The notes beneath the pieces are model-generated. The model saw nothing but the letters and a program-made list of their open reading frames with translations, did no database searches and was not told the origin of the DNA. Shown here piece after piece: positions 34,801 to 46,100 of a stretch of DNA of 64,000 nucleotides. Position 1 is the stretch's first letter. Every line of letters starts with the position of its first letter. Made by a program: the position numbers and the translations under genes. The DNA comes from Lactifluus volemus. Its lineage: Eukaryota > Basidiomycota > Agaricomycetes > Russulales > Russulaceae. Location of the stretch: positions 1 to 64,000 of the forward strand of contig WTXI01000154.1 in the NCBI GenBank assembly GCA_022376515.1, written 5' to 3'.

Positions 34801-37247
34801 GATATCTTCAAGAAGGTCCGATCGCTCTTCGAGACAAAATTTCTGTTTTGGCTGGAAGTGCTTAGCATTAAGAGCCGTGTGGGCCCTGTTTCACCAGTAT
34901 TATCATCGTGGTTGCAGCTTGAGGTAGGTACACCCGATAATTGAGTATGACATGTAATGACATTGGGTAAAACAGCGTACTCAACCAGAAGTGCAGGATT
35001 GTTGGGATTGGTGCATGATGCGTCCGCATTTGTGCGGTATTTCGGAATGGCCGTGGCGAAGAGTGCTCCGCATATCTATGTGTCTGCCCTCCCTTTCACA
35101 CCAACCTCTTCCCGCATCCGCAATCAATACCTTTGCCAGTTTCCTCACACATTGACCTTGGAACGTGGGGAATTGTCTCATTGGCCAGCTTGGAAATGAC
35201 GATTCATGCACATAGGGGATCGTCATGGCTGTTGCGTTTTCGCCGACGGGCAACGCATCGCATCGGCCTCATTGATTGCACAATTTGCGTTTGGGATGCC
35301 ACGACGGGAGAGATCGCAGCGGGCCCGTTTACTGGACACACCAGTTTCGTCAATCTGTTGCATTTTCGCCGGACGGCCAGCGCATTGCATCGAGCTCGGC
35401 GACTGCACGATTCGCATGTGGGATGTCGCAACAGGACAAATCGTAACGGACCCATTTACTGGACATACAGCACGGTCCTTTCTGTTTCATTCTCCCCGGA
35501 CGGGCGGCACGTCGCATCGGCCTCGGGATTGCACAATTCGCGTTTGGGATACCACAACGGGAGAAACCGTAGCGGGCCCGTTTACTGGACACACCAGTCG
35601 GTCAATCTGTTGCATTCTCACCAGACGGGCGGTGCATTGCATCGGCCTCGATGATAGAACGATATGCGTGTGGGATGCTGCAACAGGACAATCGTAGCGG
35701 GTCCGTTTACTGGACACACCGATTGGGTTAGATCTGTTTCATTTTCGCCGGACGGACAGCGCATCGCATCGGCCTCGATGACCACACAATCCGCGTGTGG
35801 GATATCACAACGGGAGAGGTCGTAGCGGGCCCATTTATTGGACACACCATTATGTCACAAGTGTTGCATTCTCGCCGGACGGGCAACATATCGCATCGGC
35901 CTCGACGATCGCACGATTTGCTTGTGGGATGCCACAATGGGAGAGATAGCAGCAGGCCCGTTTACCGGACACACCCATTCTGTCAATTCTGTTGCATTCT
36001 CGCCGGATGGACAGCGCATTGCATCGGCCTCGACGACCGCACGATTCGCGTGTGGGACGCCGCAGTAGGACAAATCGTAGCTGATTCGTTTACTGGACAC
36101 TCCGGTGGGTCAGATCTATTGCATTCTCGCCAGACGGACAGCGCATCGCATCAGCCTCGGATGATCAGCGATTTGTATGTGGGATGCCGCGACAGGACAG
36201 ATTGTAGCGGACCCGTTTACTGGACACACCGATTGGGTCAGATCTGTTGCATTCTCGCCGGACGGACAGCGCGTTGCATCGTGCTCAGACGATCGTACGA
36301 TTCGTGTGTGGGATGCCGCAACAGGGCAAGTCGTAGCGGCCCGTTCACTGGACATACTGATTGGGTCAACTCTGTTGCATTCTCGCCGGACGGGCGGCGC
36401 ATCGCATCGGCTTCTGATGATCGCACGATTCGCATTTGGGATGCCACAACAGGAAGGGTCGTAGCGGGCCCGTTTACTGGACACACTGACGAGTCAGATC
36501 TGTTGCATTCTCGCCGGACGGGCGGTGCATTGCATCATCCTCGGACGATCGTACGATTCGTGTGTGGGATGCTGCAACAGGGCAAGTCGTAGCGGGCCCG
36601 TTTGCTGGACACACCAAATTGGTCAGCTCTGTTGCATTCTCGCCGGACGGACAGCGCCTCACATCGGCCTCATACGATGCCACGATTTGCGTGTGGGATA
36701 TCACAACCGGACAGATCGTAGTGGGCCCATTTACTGGACACACTGCTTCGGTCGCTCTGCTGTATTCTCGCCGGACGGGAAGCGCATCGCGTCGGCCTCA
36801 TTCGATTGTACGATCCGCATGTGGGATGCTGCAACAGGAGAGATGGTAGCGGGTCCGTTTGCTGGACACACCTCTTATGTCAATTCCGTTGCATTCTCTC
36901 CAGATGGGCAGCGAATGCATCGGCCTCAAGTGATCACACGATTCGCATGTGGGAAGTTACAATAGGACAGGTTGGAGCGGGCCAATCTACTGGACACACC
37001 TCAGGGATCAGATCTGCGGAGGTTGTAACGAAAGATGCTGACAAAATCCTAGATCAGTCCCCGATCAATACTGATGGTTGGATATGTGGAGAAGAGAATG
37101 AACTTTTTTTATGGATTCCGAACTTCACAGGCGGCGTCTTTATAGACCAAGCACTGTCTGGATCGCAGGTGGACATGAGACGCGGCTTGATTTCTCAAAG
37201 TTTGCGTATGGATAAATTGGGCTACAGTCTATGGTTACAATTCATAG
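31877..37247 (+). pseudogene. C2-NACHT-WD40 NLR, copy 4 (most heavily frameshifted)
   Basis: All domains of copy 2 are present in order, ending at a TAG at 37245-37247, but about thirty single bases are missing. Exon 1 (ATG 31877) lacks one base near 31886, so a TAA follows after nine codons. The P-loop itself is hit near 33567 (GGCACGGAAAG for GGCACAGGAAAG). Further losses lie near 33427, 33528, 33989, 34304, 34598 and 34997, then roughly one per WD40 blade from 35215 to 36917. Nearly all of the latter fall in the two hypervariable codon groups of each blade (after GHT and in SASxD). Such placement is not expected of random decay and suggests consensus dropout between copies. Confidence 0.85.
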
Positions 37248-37634
37248 AAATAGAATCGGTTGTACACTTTTATTTATTTTCTAGTCATTCCTCTATCGAT
37301 ACTAATAAATAATCGCGGACAGTCAGGTTAAAGACTGATGAATCAATTGAGGGTCCACGAACGCGTGTTTGCGAGACTCACGTGCCCTGGCACCGGTAAC
37401 GTGACACGGTCATGTGACTATTGTGCCTTAAAAGAGGTCCTCGACAAGAAAGAAAAGTCAAAATCGACTTTAAAGGTTTTTCGGGACTTGTAAGCAGTTG
37501 AAAGGTGCACAGAAGCGAATCGAATTATTTGTAGGATTGCTGATCTCGGCGCGAGAACCAGCAGAGTAGAATGTTATTTTCGATTGCTGCGCTGCTCTGA
37601 ACTAAAGAGCAACGAAAGTTACATATCAAGCGAA

Positions 37635-39878
37635 TCATACGATTGCCTCGTCAAAGGGGTCTTCCCAGTCCTCCAACCAAGCTTGACAAACTCAACCATC
37701 TCACTATGAATTTGCCAATTTTCTGGGTTCCTTTCGCCCTCCTGAGCCCGTTCTCGTCCCAGTGGTGGACACCACCTAGCAGCGTGTCATTCCACAGTTT
37801 TATCTCACCAAGTGAAAAAACTAGGACACACCAGGAATAATTTTGAATGGCCTAACACTGTGTCCTCACGTTCCTCCGCACCGCCGTAAGTACTATGTGG
37901 CGTGTATGGGCGCCACGGATCAACTGCAACCCATCCGTAGTCAGCATCGCCGGACCCGTTCAAGAAAGGGGTAGAAGACTGAATATACATACCTTCACCG
38001 TCAATAAATGCTAACCTATCAGCTGCAATGTGGTAATCGCCTAGCACATTCACGGCAGTGACATTTGGCAGCGGAGGCACTTTGTAGTATTCTCCCGTGG
38101 GAACGCCTGAATACATATCTTGTGCTCTAGTCGATGTCCAATAGGCGCGAAATAATAGTAGGGGTGCCAACTGGTGGCGCGGTCTACAAATGGATGTCAG
38201 CATGGGCGGTGATGCGGTGATGCGAAGACATACGGTCAAGTAGCCCCATTGTGTGCAGTACTGGAACACCCACGGGCGCCAGTCTTCACTGAGATCTGTG
38301 ATCTGATATTTTGAATCTTCGTTTGTCCCAAAGCAATCTTCCACAGTCAAACCCATATCTTGTGGGCAGAGTACGACAATGTTCTTCGCGGTCCCAAAAG
38401 CTTTGTGATTCAAGATGCATAAGGGTAAGGTATGCGTACCTCTCGATCCACTTGGCGTAATTTAACAAGAGCGATGTTAGCTTTCAGTCCTCCTCCCAGG
38501 AGCACCGTACGCTCCGTGTCTTTCAGGGTCGGCGTGTCGCCGTTAAGCGTCGCACAGAACTGATCGAATGTCGTCGAGCTAACAGCAGGATCCCAGTTCT
38601 GATCCTCCCACGTGGTCAGTGGATACTATTTCAGCAGCACATATTAGTTCCGCCTATCTTATGAAGCAGGTCCGAGACATACCTCGAGCACCGAGACAAA
38701 GTCCTTATCTGACTCCAGCTCGCTGAGGCCAAACAGGCTTTTCAGTCGGCCGCGCAGGGGGCCGATTTTGAGAAGCGAATCAATCATGCTGATGCTATTC
38801 ACGAGGTTGGATGAACAAATTGGGTCCGCGGCGAGCCGGATGACGTCCATGTACTCCCAATTCATGAGCACAGCGTGCGTCACCGCTAGGGGCGGGAGGA
38901 GGTTTAGTATCGTTTGTGAAGAATGATTGAAAACAAAAGGTGCGCACCACTCGACGCAATAGCACCAAACACGAGATCAGGATACAGCACTCGCATGTGA
39001 GCTGCCCGTGCTCCTGCATATGACCCCTACAAAACTCGACATTAACAACGGGATGACCACCATCACAGGACGCCGGAGAGGGCACACGAACACCATAGTA
39101 TATCCATGGTGTCTTTCGGGCCGTAAGGTTCTCGTTGATGTTCTCGAATTTGACATTGCGCATAAAATTGGCCGAGTCTTCGAGTGCTTGCTCGTTGTTG
39201 AGCCACCTACAGCACCGCATGATGGGGAAATAAGCTGGATCAATATAAGAGCGCGCGGAGGGGTCGACATGGGATGAGGCGGCGAGGACAAGCGCACCTT
39301 AGGGAATCAGTCGAAAAGTTTTGGACACCCACAGACTTGCCTGGACCAAATCCCGGTCGCACGTCAGCGCATGAAAACGTCTAGGCTCAATCCAGGGATA
39401 CACGTACCATAATATCTATGCTCTAGCACAACTGCGATGCCGCCTGTCGCACGGGCCAAAATATCCCCAACACCTGTGTCCAAAACGGCAGACGGTCCTC
39501 CCCATTAGTCTCGCCCCCATCGATAACGATGACCGGTGAGCCATGACGTGGTTTATAGTGTCGTGTGTTGACCCAGAAACGTTGTTGAAACGTCGCGTCG
39601 GTGGTGTTGTCAAAGTGATCGAGTGCTGGGTGAACGTCGAACGGAGAACTCGGATGCCGCGACGGCGACAACGAGTGGTGCTTGTAATGTGCTGGCATGC
39701 GCCGGCACCTCAGCCCCTTGATCGGGATGCGAGGTTATGCCAGCAGCGCGTCGATGGAGATTTTGAAAGTTGACCCCCTGTGCATTATGGAGGACATGCT
39801 CATGAAGGGCATTGCTGCCGCCCGTACCGACGAGCACGACAACAAGAGATATCCAATGATGTGGAAAGCCCACACCAT
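37635..39878 (-). pseudogene. S28 serine peptidase copy 4 (frameshifted)
   Basis: From ATG 39878 to a stop at 37635 the S28 exons are recognisable. Losses near 39857, 39640, 39627 and 39483 break exon 1; others lie near 38446, 38127 (GTGCTCTAGTC where sisters have GTGCTC[A/G]TAGTC), 38097 and 37716. The serine-motif exon, THAVLMNWEYMDVIRLAADP and the long exon around 39137-39207 (NNEQALEDSANFMRNVKFEN) are intact. The loss at 39483 is the same one as in copy 1. Confidence 0.8.
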
Positions 39879-40711
39879 ACGGTGTGGCCGAGAGAGAAGA
39901 GAACGACACCCTCATGAAGGTAAATACTGTACTCCGGGCGGGGTCCTCCGACGGTCCCACGGTTCGATTTCTTAGTGCCAAAGTAACTCGTCGGGGCTCA
40001 TATAACGCCCATTAAGCTCATAAGTTGAATAGATTTATTTCACTACGGCATTTATAGAACGTAACGATTTGATCCACCGAATTGATGGCCTAAATCTGCT
40101 AATGTTGCTCCGCCTTACTCGCGTGACTAGACTTCAATTGGGGGCATGGCAAGTGGAGAGAATCATATTGGACAAAGACTAAAACAAACAAAGGTAATCC
40201 CCATATATGCTAATACGAGTTACTTGGCACAGCTTTCAACGTCGCGGGCCACAGGATGGTGCAAGTACAGCGATCTCGTTACGACGAGTTGGTGTCGAGA
40301 ATCAAGTTACAGTATCAGTGTATGCTGTCGCCTAAATGTAGATTGAGCTAACAGTTGGATTGATCGCAAAGCAAAGAGAAGACGAGTCTACACCGTGACA
40401 ATATCTTACTAAGCCGCCCAGTTCTACCACTGAGCGGTTGCGATACCCTCCCAATTTTCCTAACTTCCTCAATTCTTAATGTTTGTCAGGGACTCCTCGG
40501 AAATCGCTAGCATATTGTTAGACTTGTTCTCTTAGGCCGCATAGCCTGAGAACGGAAGCATAGATGAAGCACAGCGTCCGCAAGTATTAAGCTCTGATAT
40601 CGGAGACGAGCAAAGACAACCTGCCCATCTAAATACTTGTGGCTATCGCAGCCATCCCCCAGCAAAATTATTAAAGTTTTAGAGGCATGCTGTGCGTACC
40701 ATCCCCAACAT

Positions 40712-41711
40712 CTATACACCTCGTTCGAGGATACAAAAGTCGACTGGCGTGCCCTCAGCTTCGTGTATGCTGCACGGGCCTAAAACACCGATCGAGGTGT
40801 TGTTCGTCGTGAGTTCCTTGTCCTACTGCAGCATCTCGCGGAGTGCGTGCAACCAGGGGGGAATCAGATCTTCCAAACTGCCGCAAAAATGTTCTGTTCC
40901 GGGACAAACGAAACACTTTTCGGTAAGATGGTGGTCACAAAAGGAAGGTGAGGGAATACGGTACCATCAACAAAACACTCAAAATGCTTCTCGAAATACA
41001 TCTTAACGCCTTGGCTATGGCCGCCGATTGCGACGGCAAGGTAAGTTACTGTCGCTTGGCCAAGCGCTTGGTGAGAACTTGTATATGTGTGGTCCAGTGT
41101 GGTCTAGCCCGATGACCAGGACGCCGACACCGTATGGACGTCGGCCATGTTCCTGTGTGTCCACTTGGGCCCTGCGTGGTTGATCAATACATACATCAGT
41201 TGCCACAAAAAAGCCCTGAATTCAGAAAAATGGTGAAACCCACTGTCAGGGATGACCGACATGACGCGATTTTCGGGACGAGCTGGTTGAAGACCATCGT
41301 ATATGCCATAGTCTGCTGGCGCATAAAGTTACTATAATTTGAGATCAAGTCGATTGAGTCTGTGGGTGGGGCTTAATGTGAGAAATATAGAACGACGGAA
41401 GGAGTACACGTGCATCCGAGGTTAGGCCTGCGATCGCAATGCCGACGTGGTCGTCGATGTGAGACATCTTTTGCTGGTACAAGGCGCTGGACAACATAGG
41501 TGTGAGCCGAAGGAATGAGACGAAGCGCTGCTGCTGCTACGGGCATGACATGACACGCACTTTGAGAGAAAGGAGGATTGCATGAGTTTTCAAGCACAGA
41601 CCGACTGCTCCCGATCCCTGCCTGACGGAGTGCATACTCTACTTGATGTAATCTGCCTTGGGGAGAGAAGACGGTGTTGTCAGAGTCGGTAGGTGTTATG
41701 ACGGAAAGGAT
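40712..41711 (-). pseudogene. Proteasome alpha-1 (PSMA1/Pre5) pseudogene, copy 4
   Basis: This copy has the same fragments in the same order, including [20 protein letters not shown] (Tyr replaced by His in EYGRR) and [12 protein letters not shown]. The QVEYAL lesion is again present, and the stop after the ILE segment lies at 40712. It is the last proteasome copy in the array; after the next S28 gene only its 3' flank recurs (52790-53300). Confidence 0.8.
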
Positions 41712-41989
41712 GAGGGTAGCACAAAAGTTCTAATCTCGACAGACGCCGCGCGTCCATTGAAGTTGACGCGTCTTACTTGGATTCATAATCATTTATTAGT
41801 CTCAGTCCTATTCTGCGCGTATCCAAACTCCTTTGGATATCCTAACCACTATATAGACATCACAAGAGGCCGCCGTATACCGCAGACGTGATGTGCAAAT
41901 CTAGAAATGTTGATGGTGATGGGTTTGAACCGCTCGTTCGCGCGAATTCGAGTTGGCCCGTAACCAGGCCGTCATATTCAACTTCATGT

Positions 41990-42429
41990 CGAGTGGAGCG
42001 AATGGCTGAGCGTGGAGAAGATCAGCGAACGGGCTAGCAGGTGGGTCGCGGTGAGGTACCGTTTTTGTTCAGGTATCCTCTTCCTGACTGTGCTTTCATT
42101 TCACAGTTTTTCCCTTGTCGATTGTGCGCTATAGCACCTTCGCGGACAAATCCCATCCCATTTTCTATCACAATTTTGGTCGACATCATCTACCTTTCAT
42201 CCGGCCTGTCCAATGCCCTCCTTTTCTGAGAACGCATCCGTTCATGCTCCCGCATGACATACCGATCCCCGCACAACAACAGAGACGACTCGCGGCATCG
42301 TTAGCATCGAGGCCTGCTCTGCGAAAGTTTAAATGAAGTAGCCAGGGCCAGAGACTCGGATCATTCGGACCCCGCGCTGCGAGTCTCCAGGTGATTACAG
42401 GCCAGGGGCTGACCCTGGGAGTGAAATGA
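41990..42429 (+). pseudogene. 7TM-like fragment, copy 4
   Basis: The equivalent of the fragments in the other units (ITILVDIIYLSSGLSNALLF), with extra one-base losses near 42229 and 42271 that interrupt the TRPFMLPHD segment and the polar tail. The stop-equivalent lies at 42427-42429. Confidence 0.3.
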
Positions 42430-43196
42430 GTGTTCAAGGGCCAAAAGCCTTGTCTGAGGAGAAACTGGGTGTACAGTACGAGTTGACGAATGGATCACTG
42501 GGATCGGATCCCTAGACGTCGGATGGGTCTCCTTGGACATTCATTAAGTTATTACATGCTGTACATTACACATCTACCACTGTATTAAAGTGTGCTGTGA
42601 TGGACGCTCCCAAGATCTGGCACATTAATCATGGGGGGACAGGCACGCTCATTTAGAACGCCTTGGCTGTAGCAGCACTGGCAGTGGCATGTGGGTTTTA
42701 TGATGGGCTGTGCAGTACACCATGTTGTGAGTTAGACAAAGAGGGTCGAAAATAAAGGGAAAGCTAAGGGAATCTGCGATAACCTTGGTGTAGACGAAGA
42801 TTCGCAAAGCAAGAAACGCAAAAAGAGGTAAAAATAATCGAGATCCGTAGGTCCACCACTTTGAGATTGTGTGTCGTGGCCATACTAATCGCCTTCTCTG
42901 TATCGTTCTAATTTTAGATGCACCCCCAAGCGGGTGGCCTTATTAAGAAACAAAAGTTTGCACAGTAATTCGTTTGGGTATGAATCATTACCATTTTAGG
43001 TCTATGTGGCGGCTGCCTCGAGGCAAGGCTCAAACCTCTCATCGATCTCATCCTTATCGATCTATTCTGTAGCCACCAACTCGCAATTCGTATGCCAAAT
43101 TCTTTCTCTTCCGATGTCCCCGCTTTTAACCATTTATACAGCCCGAGTCCTTTAACATCTAGAATAACCCACCTCAGCCATACTCGAGTCACCAAT

Positions 43197-46100
43197 ATGC
43201 AATCTAGCTCATTTCCGCTCCAACTAACCAGTATGTGTCTTGATATCTCGCTGTCACAAGTACTAAATCTCTCTTCTCTGCCAGTCCTCAGAGCACACAA
43301 TCTCCCACATATCAAGACTATCTCTCGAAATGAACGTCGTTTCTATGTTACTGTGACCGCTGGGGCGAGAACTTGGCATACACGAGCTGTGCGGAGCATG
43401 GGGAATCATGTGGAGTGGAACGAGGAGGTCGATGCTTTGTAAGTACTCTTATACTTTTGCCTCTATTCACCAACTGACTCTCCTGTAGTGCCTTACAACC
43501 ACATTCTCGTGTTACAATATCTCTGTATGCAAAAAGAGCCATGCACAAAGACACCCTTGTTGGAACAAAGGAAATAGGCTGTGAATCTCAAAGCGGTTCG
43601 TCTTTTTATGACTCTTGTTCGTGCGTCTGGCTGAGCATCCAACCTGTAGAGCTCGATATTGCTTTCGGCGGCACTGATCGACATGGACACCTGACAGAGC
43701 AGGCCACACCCTACATAACGATCACCATGTCAACAAATCCGGCTCCTGTGGCATCGATGGCGGACAACCAGACGGAGATGTCACATACTCTCGATCGCGC
43801 TGGGGAAGCTTTGGATGGGGTAAAGACGTGGAAGACTACCGCTAATAGTATCAAATGGGTGATCGACACTGTCAGTCCAATCCTAAAAGTATGCACAAAA
43901 TATGTTTTCTCCCTACCCTTTGTTAATCTCATTCCGTCCCAGCTGAACCCCTATGCCAGCTTAGCATGGAGTCTGTTCTCAAAGATCCCCGAGGTATGTG
44001 TCCTTACTTTGTCGGAGCTCATGGAGGATTCATTCTTTTTTTTTGTGACTTCGCTACCAGACCTTGCTACACCAGTTTCAGCTTGACGATAACGTCCGGA
44101 CACTACTTACCGCGATACGGGACGCGTTTGAATTTGCGAAGGACGCGGACGTTTTGACCAGCATTCGGCAGGGATCTACGCAGGCAAAAGTCCTCGAGGA
44201 GATGCTGGAGTGCGTCTCCGAATCTGCCGAATTTATCGAATCGTATGCGAAGGACGTGCAAGTCGGTACGTCGTCTTGACCATTTTCGTTGCTTGTTATT
44301 AACGTGTGATTTCCAGGGAAACGAGTCTTTAAGAATATCGGCGGCCAGCTTGACGACAAGGTCGAAACCTACCGCACCACGCTCATCCGACTGCATACAA
44401 AGTTCCTCACATATGCTAATGTCATCGCTGGGGCTGCTGTCCTTCAGATACGAGATGAAATGAGAGCGCAGCTAACGAAAACGTCGAACCAGGCATTGGA
44501 ATCTGGTGCGTGATTCTGGAAAATAGTCGGATCGTCCATCTGACGGGTGAGCGTAGAATTGAGGACAATAATCGGAGAAGCGCCTTTTATGGGAGGCTGG
44601 CGATTCAACGATAGGAAGGGCTGTCATCCAGGCACTCGCCAAGATTTTTTGCACCACATCATTGAATGGGTCGGGAATCCCAACTCTGAACGTGGCCTCG
44701 TTCTCTTCGGCCAGGCAGGCACAGGAAAGTCTTCGATTGCACATGAGGTCGCGTATCTTTTCGACCAGAACTGTCTTGGTTCCTATGTCGCTTTTCGTCG
44801 GAAGGAGGAATCCAAGGACGATGGTTATCATCTCTTCACAACCCTTGCTCGTGATCTTTGCGATCGTTATCCTTCGTTCAAACTCGCCCTCGGGGAGGCC
44901 GTTATTGGCAACTCGTCTTTTCGTAATACCCGAGATTATCCTAGACTTTTTGAATGGTTCCTCCTTAAACCACTCAAGTACCTACAACTCGATGGCACGA
45001 TCCTTATCGTCATCGATGCGTTGGATGAGAGTGGCATCACCATCGGCAAAAATGGACTACATACTTTCCTTGCGCAACATCTCAATGACCTCCCGCCAAA
45101 CTTCCGTATATTCATCACTTCGAGGCCGGAGCATGGTATCGAGCCTGCGTTCGCGAACGCGAAGTCTGTCCGTACCCTCTACATGAATGACGCCCAACTG
45201 GCCGCCGACACGGAGCGCGATATTGGGATTTATCTCCGGAATGAGCTCCCAGAGGAAGTTTTCGAAGAGCATGGCTCCGGATTAACGAAGGGTGCAGAGG
45301 GCCTGTTTCAGTGGGCTGCAGTTGCATCCGGATTCATCAATAGCCCTGATAATCTCGGCGTCATCGTGAAAAAGCTCATTCAGCGCCTGTTGGGACACTC
45401 TCGAGGTCATGGTGGAGGTCTCTTGGATCATTTGTACGAAGAAGTTCTCAAAGAATACTTCAAATCAGAGGAAGCACAGTCACTATTTCGGTCCATTATG
45501 GGACAGCTTTTTGCTGCGATCGAGCCCCTCTCCATCCAGTCCTTAATTTCTTTGCGACGGCATGCACCCATTGATGATCCGAGGATTTCGATCCTGTTCC
45601 TGTACTTGAAACACTTCGTCGTCTGGGCTCACTGCTGAGCAACGTGACTTCATCGGATCATACGCGTCCCATCCTTCCTCTCCATACCTCATTCCGAGAT
45701 TTTCTAACCAATCAGAGGAACAACGTGTTCTATGTGGACCTCTCCGACGCCCATCGACAGTTGGCACATTCATGCCTTGGCTTAATGCTAAATAGCCTCA
45801 AATTCAACATCTGCAAACTCGAGTCGTCATATCTCGCGAATAGCGACGTCCCTGACCTTGAATCTCGAATTGCCGAACACATTCCATCTGGATACCTTAC
45901 GCGTGTGTTTATTGGATCGATCATTTAGCACATTTCGCCTTCGACCAGGATATCTTCAAGAAGGTCCGATCGCTCTTCGAGACAAAATTTCTATTTTGGC
46001 TGGAAGTGCTTAGCATTAAGAGCCGTGTTGGCCCTGTTTCCCCAGTATTATCATCGTGGCTGCAGCTTGAGGTAGGTACACCCCATAATTGAGTATGACA

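Noticed and set aside
35200..36960. Programmed frameshifting in the WD40 domain of NLR copy 4
   Set aside because: Losses occur about once per blade with no shared slippery motif or downstream structure, and they coincide with variant columns. Assembly consensus error explains them better.
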